DNA from: Nitrospirota bacterium
Lineage (GTDB): Bacteria > Nitrospirota > Nitrospiria > JACQBW01
Direction of reading: 5' to 3'
NCBI GenBank assembly: GCA_016178585.1
Contig: JACOTA010000028.1
Coordinates: 1-32,646, forward strand
DNA length: 32,646 bases
Shown: positions 7,351 to 17,200 of the stretch, one piece after another
Position numbering within the stretch: position 1 is the first letter of the stretch
Layout: the number at the start of each line of letters is the position of its first letter
Made by a program: the position numbers and the translations under genes
The notes under the pieces: model-generated
What the model was told of the DNA's origin: nothing
What the model saw: the letters and a program-made list of their open reading frames with translations, nothing else
Database searches by the model: none

Positions 7351-8412
7351 ATGAAGATGGTATTACTTTCAAGTCTGACTTTTTTAATTGTTTTAGGTCT
7401 GGTGGGATGCGCAACAGAAAAATCCGTCCAGAAGGGGGAGGAGATTAATTTAACCTGGCCGCTTCCTCCTGATCCGCCCAGAATAAAGTACGTGAAAACA
7501 ATTCAAGACGCCAGGGAAGTTTTACCTAAAAAGGGTTTTTTTAAAAAAGCGGTCGCTTTTATCTTCGGAGAAGAAGAAACCCCTCGCTTGATTCATCCTT
7601 ATGGAGTTTTTGCCAGTCCGTCGGGAAAAATTTATGTCTCAGACTCTGATCTGCAGGTGGTTCACCTGTTTGATTTTTCCGGAAAAGTATACCGGCAGGT
7701 TTTTAAAATACCCGGCGGCATATTGAGGAGTCCGATCGGTCTCACCCTGGACAACCAGGGGAATCTTTATGTGGCCGATTCCGAACTCGGCCGAATTTTT
7801 AAGTTTAATCCGGAGGGAAAATTTCTTAAGACGCTGGGCGGCACGATGAAGAGGCCGACTGGGATCGGTCTGGATCCGAAAAGGTCGGTACTCTACGCGG
7901 TCGATACCGCGGAACACCATATTTTGGCCCTTAATTTGTCCGGAGAAAAGCTTTTTGAAATCGGTAAAAGGGGGATTGGAGAGGGAGAGTTTAATTTTCC
8001 GACCCATATTGCCGTCCACCCTGTCAGCGGCGATATTTTTGTTTCAGACTCTATGAATTTCCGGATTCAACAATTTTCACCTGAAGGAAAATTTATCAGG
8101 CAAATCGGTTCAGTTGGTTCCCAGATTGGAAACTTTTCCAAACTTAAGGGGATTGCCGTCGATTCGAACGGGATTCTTTTCGCCGTGGATGGGTTATATG
8201 ATACGGTTCAGATGTTTAATAGTAAAGGGGAGTTCTTGATGAATTTTGGCAAAGCTGGAAACCGTGAGGGGGAGTTCTGGCTTCCTGCCGGGATTGCCGT
8301 GCAAGAAGGAGTGGAGGGAGAAAAGATTTATGTCGCGGACTCTTATAACAAAAGAGTTCAGGTCTTTCAACTCTTGGGACCGGTTCCTTCGTTTAACGGA
8401 GGTTCGAAATAA
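7351..8412 (+). CDS. Six-bladed NHL-repeat lipoprotein, second copy
   Basis: This is a 353-residue predicted lipoprotein (lipobox L-V-G-C20). The linker WPLPPDPPRIKYVKTI is nearly identical to that of the protein at 2492-3538. Six NHL repeats follow (about residues 75-345), with blades such as P.GI..D..G...V.D.....VQMFN.KG.FL. The blade order, the GEFNFPTHIAVHP blade and the C-terminal IYVADSYNKRVQVFQLLG correspond one-to-one with the first copy, so the two arose by duplication. The gene begins five bases after the barrel gene. Its stop shares one base with the ATG of the 11-heme cytochrome (TAATG at 8410-8414), which indicates translational coupling. A periplasmic or surface scaffold for cytochrome assembly is the most economical reading; no direct evidence of function exists in the sequence. 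Confidence 0.8.
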   Translation: MKMVLLSSLTFLIVLGLVGCATEKSVQKGEEINLTWPLPPDPPRIKYVKTIQDAREVLPKKGFFKKAVAFIFGEEETPRLIHPYGVFASPSGKIYVSDSDLQVVHLFDFSGKVYRQVFKIPGGILRSPIGLTLDNQGNLYVADSELGRIFKFNPEGKFLKTLGGTMKRPTGIGLDPKRSVLYAVDTAEHHILALNLSGEKLFEIGKRGIGEGEFNFPTHIAVHPVSGDIFVSDSMNFRIQQFSPEGKFIRQIGSVGSQIGNFSKLKGIAVDSNGILFAVDGLYDTVQMFNSKGEFLMNFGKAGNREGEFWLPAGIAVQEGVEGEKIYVADSYNKRVQVFQLLGPVPSFNGGSK

Positions 8413-11282
8413 TGGGCCGGAAAAGAGATCTCTTTTTAATCATCGTTATCCTTCTCATTGTTCCGGTGATGGGCCAGATCGCTCCTCCGCCGGGAGCTCC
8501 ACCGACCAAACATGAGGATATTACCAATACCCGTCACAATCTTTCGGCCAATCCTCCTGACGTCACCAAACATCCTGAGATTTTTCCTAAAGGGACGGCG
8601 GGAGCCGATCCAAGGCGTGTTTTTACGCCTCAAACCAATGAAATCTGTGTCTTCTGTCATACCCCGCATGGGGCGAACCTTGCCGCGGCAACTTCAATTC
8701 AAGCGCCGATTTGGAACCGGCAACTCTCCTCTGCCTCATACACGTTGTATGATCAGGTCTGGAGTAAGTCGTTCGAAGGGAAATTGAATCGAGGAGCCCC
8801 CACCGGTTATTCGAGACTTTGTCTTTCCTGTCATGACGGGACCGTCGCCCTGGGAGGCGTGCTCAATAAACCAGGTTCAGGCGGCTTTATGGATACACCG
8901 TATACCATGCAGTATAAACAGGGGGATGTCTATTCCACTGATTCTTCCCAAATTCCACCGATTCCTGATACGATGCCTCTTGGGAGCGGAGTAGACACCG
9001 GAGATACCCGTCGGTTAGGGACGAATTTGACCAATACCCATCCTATTTCGTTTTTATTTGATTCTGCCCTGGCGGCAACCGATACGGAACTGGTTGATCC
9101 GGGGGCGCCGCTGCAAAAAGGTCCGGGGATCACCGTAACGGATCACACTCCGATCTCTCCGGCGGCGAGATATCCAGGGGATAACATTAACGTTTACGAT
9201 TCGGTTCAATGTACCTCGTGCCATAACCCGCATCAGGTCGACTATCCCAAGTTTTTGCGGGCCAGTATTTTTCAGAATGATGCCAATCATCCCGGGGAGC
9301 AGATTATCTGCCTCTATTGCCATGCGAAACCGGGTTGGGTCGGGAGCACTCATCAAGTGAGCCAGGCCCTTCACAACCCCTACCCCGATTCGAGCAACCC
9401 TTATGACTTTGACGGCACCCATACCATCGAACAGTTTGCCTGCCGGAACTGCCACGATCCGCATACCGTTCGGGGAGCCAAAAGAATTCACCGGGAAGGA
9501 GTCGATGCGACCGGACAGGATGCGACGGAAAAAACCTGTTTTCTTTGTCATTCGCCAAATACCAAACCGGCTGTTTCGGGCCAAGTCAATAGCTACAATA
9601 GTTATCCCTTAAGCACGCTGGTAGCCGGAGATCCGACCAGCACAGGCAATCCTCGTTTTCAGACTTCCACGGTGGCACCCGATATTAACAGCCAGTTTTC
9701 GAAGGATATTAATCCAACGAGTAACATCAACTGTTATACTTCCTGGAACCCTCAGGCGAATTTAATCGGCGCCGGAAATTTTCCAGAATGCGGAAGCGCC
9801 ATGAATCTAACCCTTGGACATGGGGGAAAGCATGAGCCTGAATTTGTGGCAAGACCCCAGGAAGGGGTGGAATTAGGGAGTCCGGCGCCGCCGGCAAACA
9901 ACGAATTTACGCCGGGGTCTCTGGGTCCGGACAAAATTCCCCATGTCACATGTACCGATTGCCATAATCCCCATCAGGTGGAACCCGGAAACCGGCTCAA
10001 AGGGATGAAGGGGATCGACCTCAATGGTCTTGTGGTAGGACATGGCGTTCCGGGAAATGACCGGGAGCCTTATGTTTATGAGGTCTGTTTCCGGTGCCAT
10101 GGAAACAGCTACACCAATATTTTTAATGGAGACCGTTTTCCCGATGATACGTTCATGCGGTCTGACCCAAGGGATTTCAGGCCCGCAAACGCTGATTTCA
10201 GTTTAAGAGGGTTCAGCAACAAACGAAAAGAATTTAATCCCAACACCCCGGATACGGCTCCGGACCATTCCCAACAGTTTGTGAATGCCTCTTTTCATCC
10301 CGTTGGCGCGGCAGGAAGAAACGGGACATCTCAAATCTGTAAACAGCTCACAGAAGCCTTTCATTTAAATTGTGCCAATCCGGTCACTGCGTTAAAAAAT
10401 GTGACGATTCAATGCACCGATTGCCATAACAGCGAAAAAACCAGTCTTGTTAAGGGACCCGTGACCGAGTCAAATTTAAGAGCAACGGATACCCTGTCCA
10501 ACTTTTTAGCCATCAAGCCGACATTAAGTCCATATGAACCGGTTGGCCCCCATGGTTCGACCTTCATTCGGATATTGCGCAACCGGTACAATACCGATAT
10601 TCAAAATCCAACCCGATGTTTTGAAGGAAGCCCGCCGAATGGAAACGGACCCAGTGGTGGAATTGGCTGTACCACCAGCGACGGGAACGGCGCTGTCAAT
10701 GCGGATTTGGCGACCCGGTCGTATTTTGACAACTTTTTGCTTTGTTTCCAATGCCATGACCGGCGGGCGTTTGACCCCTCCGAACCGGGAGCCAATCACA
10801 CGGACTCTTCCTGGACTAATTTTTTTGGGGATGTCTTCCAGGGGGGAGATACGCATTGGAACGGAAATCTTCACATGTATCACCTCCAATGGACCGGCGC
10901 CATGTGCCATGAGTGTCACTATAATGTCCATAGTAACGTAGAAGCGCAAAATACCCAATATGGAGATGGCCGGGGCCATATCGCGGATGTCGATGTCGCC
11001 CTTTGTAACGGAGTTGCTTCAGGAACGACCTATCCCTGTTTACCTCCCGATGGAGAGGATGGCCTCGTTGACGGAATAGTTGACACTCATTTAATTAATT
11101 TCGGTCCTCAAGCAGAGGGAACCGTGGCTTCTAAACCCCGCTGGGCCTATGATGCGGTTAACAAACAATTCCAATGTTTTTTACGATGTCACAATGAAAT
11201 TATGAATACCTGCCACTACGGACGAAACACAGCCGGAGGAGGCGGGCAGGCCTGGTGCGCGGGCGGGCCAAAAGCTGGATAG
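8412..11282 (+). CDS. Large multiheme c-type cytochrome (11 CXXCH plus one CX3CH)
   Basis: This is a 956-residue secreted protein with a signal peptide at about residues 1-21 and no lipobox. Canonical CXXCH sites lie at residues 79, 137, 267, 300, 344, 376, 514, 559, 668, 778 and 832 (first Cys of each). A CX3CH (C-F-L-R-C-H, 922-927) lies near the C terminus and may be a twelfth, non-canonical heme site. The first part repeats the architecture of the small cytochromes (TRHNL, CVFCHTPHG, CLSCHDGT, THPISF, CTSCHNPH), so this looks like an enlarged doubled-CXXCH family member. Long heme-poor stretches (381-513, 564-667, 673-777) separate groups of hemes. It is probably periplasmic or outer-surface, passing electrons between the periplasm and the smaller cytochromes. 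The exact position in the chain is inferred from context. Confidence 0.85.
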   Translation: MGRKRDLFLIIVILLIVPVMGQIAPPPGAPPTKHEDITNTRHNLSANPPDVTKHPEIFPKGTAGADPRRVFTPQTNEICVFCHTPHGANLAAATSIQAPIWNRQLSSASYTLYDQVWSKSFEGKLNRGAPTGYSRLCLSCHDGTVALGGVLNKPGSGGFMDTPYTMQYKQGDVYSTDSSQIPPIPDTMPLGSGVDTGDTRRLGTNLTNTHPISFLFDSALAATDTELVDPGAPLQKGPGITVTDHTPISPAARYPGDNINVYDSVQCTSCHNPHQVDYPKFLRASIFQNDANHPGEQIICLYCHAKPGWVGSTHQVSQALHNPYPDSSNPYDFDGTHTIEQFACRNCHDPHTVRGAKRIHREGVDATGQDATEKTCFLCHSPNTKPAVSGQVNSYNSYPLSTLVAGDPTSTGNPRFQTSTVAPDINSQFSKDINPTSNINCYTSWNPQANLIGAGNFPECGSAMNLTLGHGGKHEPEFVARPQEGVELGSPAPPANNEFTPGSLGPDKIPHVTCTDCHNPHQVEPGNRLKGMKGIDLNGLVVGHGVPGNDREPYVYEVCFRCHGNSYTNIFNGDRFPDDTFMRSDPRDFRPANADFSLRGFSNKRKEFNPNTPDTAPDHSQQFVNASFHPVGAAGRNGTSQICKQLTEAFHLNCANPVTALKNVTIQCTDCHNSEKTSLVKGPVTESNLRATDTLSNFLAIKPTLSPYEPVGPHGSTFIRILRNRYNTDIQNPTRCFEGSPPNGNGPSGGIGCTTSDGNGAVNADLATRSYFDNFLLCFQCHDRRAFDPSEPGANHTDSSWTNFFGDVFQGGDTHWNGNLHMYHLQWTGAMCHECHYNVHSNVEAQNTQYGDGRGHIADVDVALCNGVASGTTYPCLPPDGEDGLVDGIVDTHLINFGPQAEGTVASKPRWAYDAVNKQFQCFLRCHNEIMNTCHYGRNTAGGGGQAWCAGGPKAG

Positions 11283-11293
11283 AACCAAAAAAT

Positions 11294-14200
11294 ATGAAAA
11301 AAATCCAAAAACAAAATCGTTCAGTAAGTCAGAATTTGAATAAAATATTTATCTATGGAGTCGCCTGGATTTTGTTGACCGGGCTCATAAATCCGGATGA
11401 GGTTGCCGCGGCTCTTCAGGCTGTCAGTCTAAATCCTTCCAGCGTGGGAAAGGGCGCCGTTGGTAAAAATATCGCGATCTACGGATCGGGGTTTCAGTGT
11501 GGAGTCAAAGTGACTTTCTCGGATCCCTCTGTAACCTCTCCGAATGATCCCGCACGGAGTCCGTTTCAAAATTTATGTCCTTCCGGGGTTATTCCGTCCA
11601 ATGTTCAATTTGTGTCGACGAGTTCAACGACTTTTACCAGCTCTAACGTATTTATCTATGTGAACGTTCAGGCTGGATCTACGACACCTTCGCAGGTGGT
11701 TCTGACTTTTACCAATCCCCTGCCTCCCAATGGAGACGGAAGCAGCGCGACAAAAACGCTTATCATTAATCCCTCTCCCGTGATGACTTTACCTTTAGTG
11801 ACTAATCCATTAACCGTGACGCAAGGGATGACGTTTGATTTAACAATCAATGGATCGGGGATTCAAAACGGAGCCAATCTTTCATTTTCTGTCCCCGGTC
11901 TGACGGTCAATGCTTTTACGGTCAATGGACCTGGAACAGAGGCAATCGCGAACATCATTGTCTCTCAAAATGTAATGCCGTCTCGAGTGGGCGTGACGCT
12001 GACGAATCCGGATGGCGGAGTCTCTACGGTCGCGTCCGGCTTTTCAATTCAACCTTTTTTTGGATCAAAAACCCCCGCCATCACCGTCTATGAGGATCCC
12101 CGGGCCGGCATCGGAAACAGAGTTCCTTATAACTTGTTCTGGAACGGGATATGGTCACAAGAGGGCAACCTGGTTCAAAACTCTCAAAGTTATTATATGC
12201 CCCAGGCGCTGGTTCTTAAATCGCATCCTTTTCAATTACAACAAATGGCCGCGCACCTGATTTATCCCTATATAGAATTTCAAGTCCTGGACCAGGGGAC
12301 GTGGAGCCATCCGTTGCTCATTACCGATTTTTCCAGTTCAATTTCGAGTAAAAATTTTGATGTGGCCTTTGAATCACAATCGGGGAACGGACTCATCGTC
12401 TATGGAACGTATCTTGGGGTTTATGGTCGTCGATTTTTTCAGAGCGTTGCTGTCACGCCGTGTGACCCTTCGGTCAATGGAAATTCTTCCCCCCCCTGCT
12501 GGGGAAACCCGATTACCCTTTTGACTGCCATCAATCCGACGGATTCGAATAATTCCACATTTCTTGCCAGAGCAAAATTGCTGTCCAATCCGGATAGCAC
12601 CAAAAATGAGATTCTCCTTGCTTATCAGGATGATAAGGGAAACCTTTATCTGCGGTCTTGGAACGGTAGCGCGAATGGAAATACGGGCGCCTTTTCTCCC
12701 GAATATCAGGTATCGACAGCAACCCGCGCCGATTCAACCCCGTTTGATCTTGCCTATAGCCAGATCGGCAAGCAGGGGATGCTCGCCTGGTTAGAAGTCA
12801 ATAATGGAACACCCAAATCGTGCCTCTGGAGTGGAACGACCTCGACCTGTGTTTTGACAGTTCCGAATCCGGCTCCAACAGGAAGTACTGCCACGACGAA
12901 TTTATTCTCCATCAAGTTGGTTTCCGATCCTGCTTCCAATAAGATCGCACTGGCCACATTAGAGAATGGTTCTACCGGTATCTTGAAGGTTCAAATATGG
13001 GATGGAACAACCTGGCCGCCTCCTAATTCTTATCCCGGTAATTTAATGGGGGTAATATTGTTGAGTAATCGCTTAAATGCTCTTTTCCCCGGCTTTGATC
13101 AGACCAATTTTGATTTAATCTGGAAAACAGCGCCGGCAAACAGGCTGTTTGCCGTTTATGCCGATTTCTATGATGGTGTGACCGGTTTTGGAGGCCTTCG
13201 TTATCAGTCCTGGGTGCCGGCGTCAGGGTGGGATTCGACCGACACCTTCATCACCGCCGTTCCTGCCGATGCTTCAGGAACTAATTATCCTCTATTTGGT
13301 TCCCTTCAATTTGATTCTGATCCAAGAACGGGGGATATTTTGGGGGCAATGAAAACAACGGACAGCCCCTATAATAATCATTTTTCAGATCAACTTTTTA
13401 CTATTCGCTGGGATGGAAACACTTCTTCCTGGACAGAGTTTACAAACCAGACGGCGGGCGCATTTTTTTCTCTGGTTACTCCTGTGGGTATCAATTATTT
13501 TAAAAGTTTTCCTACGATTTCCGCCACGACTTCCGCATTCACTTTCACGCAGGGGAGCGCTGTCAACTTATCCGTTTCGGGGACATTCATCCAAAACGGC
13601 GCGGTCGTTACATTCCCTGGTTTTACCGGCTCCACGACCGTTGCGCATTTGGGTGGAGTGGACACCGTAACCGCGACAGGATCCATAAGTTTAAACGCCA
13701 TTCCGGGCGTTTACGATTTGACGATCACCAATTCCGACAGGTCCAATGTCATTGGCAAAGGAATGGTCACGATCAATGCCAGTCTTTCGAATTCTCCGAC
13801 GATTTATTCCGTGATTCCAAACAGCAGGGGGCAGGGGGCGGCCAATCAGACTTTAGTTCTATCCGGATATCGATTCCCGGCCAGTTTTGCGGTCTCATTT
13901 TCCGGAAATAGTTCCGATATCAATGTGACGAGTCAAACCATGCTCTCTCCGGATCAGGTGTCCATTCAAGTTGACGTCTCCCCGAACGCGGTTGTGGGAA
14001 CCAGAGGAGTCGTTATTACCGATTTAGTTTCAGGGGGGCAGAGTTATATTTCTCCCGGTCTTTTTACGGTTAATTATGGCCCCACGATTTTGAGCGTGAC
14101 ACCGGGAGGGCTTATCCAGGGGTCGAAAGAGGTTCCCATTCTGCTATCTGGAAATGATTTTAAACCCGGAGCCGCCATTATTCTGACCGATGGGTCAAAC

Positions 14201-17200
14201 ACCCTTGGTTCGCAATCATCCGGAACTATTTCTTCTTCGCTTTACCAGAACAAGATGACCGGGAATCGTTTTTACATTTCAGCGGAAACTTCACCCGCGG
14301 TTGTTTTAAGCCGAATTGAAATAGGAGTTTCTCTGGTCGATTCGACCCAGGGTAAAAAAAGCGGCCAGGTTGCGATCTACACAGATAACGGAGGGGTACC
14401 CGGCACCTTGTTAGCTTCCAGAGAAATCCTCGAATTAACCCCATCGCCCCTGCCCGATGGCAGTCCCCCGAATTTTTTCGATTTTAATTTAAGCGCGCCG
14501 GTTATTTTACCCGCTCCTGCCAGTTATTGGGTATTGTTTAATGTCAACGGAGTGCAGACTCTTATCGTGAGTGAACAAAATGTGGCAAATTGTACGATTG
14601 ATGGATTTTCTCTAATTCCCGCGACGCCCTGCGCGGGAATTTCCAAAGACCAGACTTATGGGTCGTGGCCGGCGACAGGAGGTCTTCTAACAACATGGAG
14701 ACAGCGTCCAGGGATCCGGTACGGAATTTACCTTTCCTATTACCCGGTGGTTGGGAGTGCCCAGACAGGAACAAATAGTTCCGGAATTTATCAGGATGAG
14801 GCGACAGGGAGCGATAGTCTCACCGTAGGTGTGAATACTCAAATTCGTTATCTTTATGCCTATGTTAAAACGGTTGACCCTCTTTTACCGTCAGCCACTA
14901 TGGCCATTTATGACAATTCCGGAGCAGGCGGAACACCGGGAAATTCGAAGATAGGCGCCCTCAACATCTCCAATACCAGTCTGATTCCTAACAGCTTTAA
15001 TCGATTTCAGGTTGGAAATTTTGGGGTAGCCCTTTCCGCTGGAACCTACTGGATCATGGCAAATGCCAAGGGTGCGGGAACGACCTTTGCTTATGATTCC
15101 GGGGGAGGGGTTGTGGCCAACAGCGTTCAGTCGCCCCTGACCTATACATCAGCATGGCCGGCTATGTTTCTTCCGGCGACGACTTTAATTCCGCAAACTC
15201 GCTATTCTTTTTTTGGTGTGACCAATCTAAGACCATTAGGGCAATCCTCCTGTTTTGCGCCGGCTCCCTGTAATACCGATGGTCCTGACTCCAATCAATT
15301 CACCGGAACACAATTCATAACGACCGCGATCTCTCATATGATCGGAATTTCCTTCTTTGTCAACACGGTCGATTCAGGTAGTCCGTTTGGGCAGGCGGCC
15401 ATCTATGACGACAATAATGGAACGCCGGGAAACCGGGTTTTAACAACATCCTCTCAGACGCTTCTCCCGGGTTCTTTTAACACGATTTCGATCCCGCCAA
15501 CCCAGCTTCCAGCCGGAAAATATTGGATCCTTGTCAATGTCAGCGGGCCTCTAACGACGTTAACCTATGACGAAGGAACGACAGAAACAAGCGCCAAACG
15601 ATATCCAGCGCCATTTTCCAATCCATGGCCGGCAACCGGCGGTACTGGATGGACAACCTTTCCTGGAAGAAGATACGCGTTCCATGTGGTTCCTGATATA
15701 TCCGTGAGCAGCAGTAGTTTTTTAACAAACAATAGTCTTGGAGCAAATATCTCAATTGATCCTACTGCCGGGCTTGGATTAAGAGAAATCTGTGTCTTAA
15801 ATCCTGACGGGGGGAAAGGATGTTTCACTGTTGTTGATTTTGTCAAATTCGGGACCATAACCAATCCCGCGTTGACGGTATACGGCACAACGCTTTCTCC
15901 TTTTTCTTTCTATCGAAAATGGAATGGATATTCGCCCTGGGCTACTGAAAATTCGACATCCGCAACTCCCGCCAGTCCCGTATTATGGGAAGTGATCCGG
16001 CCTAGTCCAAAATCAGGAACCCCTGAAAAAATTTCAGGGTCGATCAGTAATGTTTCTTTGACTCTGCAAGTCTGGAACGGGACTTCCTGGGGATCTTCTC
16101 CTCCCAATGTGACCCCTTCGGCAGCTTTTTCACGTTCCTTTGACATCGCATACGAAAGTTTGTCTGGAAAAGGCCTGGCGGTGTATGGCATGTCAGGAAA
16201 TTCAGCGCCACAATATCAAATCTGGAATGGTCTAACCTGGACGTCAGGAACGGTTCCGGGAAGTCCGACGGGAACTCCTTTGTGGGTACGTCTTGAACCC
16301 AATCCTAAAAGTAACGAAATTGTCCTGGTTTACCTGACCGGAAATGTTAATCCGGATAGCTCTGTTACAAATGGTGTGATACATGCGTTGATCTGGAACG
16401 GAACCTCTTTCGGTAATGAGCAGGTCGTCATCCTTCCGGCCTCCAATATCAATCTCTGTTCAACCTGTACTCCCCCAGTTATAGGACAGTCTTTTGATAT
16501 TGCTTATGAAAATCGCTCCGGACGAGCGTTCTTGGCGTGGGGATCTGTCGGTAATCCAACCCCATCCTACATGATATGGAATGGGGTTCAATGGTCGGCG
16601 CAGGCAACGGCTAACCAGGCCGCCGCCGATTCCCTGACGGGGTTGATTTATTTTAAATTGTCGGGGGATTCTAATTCTAACCAGATCGCAATGGGAACCG
16701 GAACCCTCGATGGCCAATATTACATTCAGATATGGAATGGCGCAAGTTGGGGGTCTCCTGTTTCCAGGATGGATACGGCATCTCCTTCCTTTAGTTTAAC
16801 AGGTGAATGGAGTGCCAGTTCAACCGTTCCGCCCGGTTCGGTGGTAACCGAAAAAGTCTCCCAGGTGGTTTCTGATTTTGGAGAATTGACTTTCTCAGGG
16901 ACAGAAATCAATATCATCGGGCAGAAGAATAAAGGTCTTGGAATCGCGGACATTTACTTGGATAACCAGATTAAGGGGAGTATTGATTTCTATTCTTTAA
17001 GCCCGGTTCGGAGAAGAATTCTTTTTTCCTTAAGCAATTTGACGAATTCAACCCATCAATTAAGAATAGAACCCAGCGGGTCAAAGAATAGTCCATCGTT
17101 TCCCGGGGCCGCGATTACCGATTCATTCAGCACTTCAAATAGAGTGACAGGTTCCCTTTTCAAGGTTAAAAACAATACGACTATTAAAGCTTTGTCGGTT

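Noticed and set aside
9054-9584. Minus-strand frame of 176 residues inside the 11-heme cytochrome
   Set aside because: The plus-strand frame carries successive CXXCH motifs; the reverse frame has no recognisable content.
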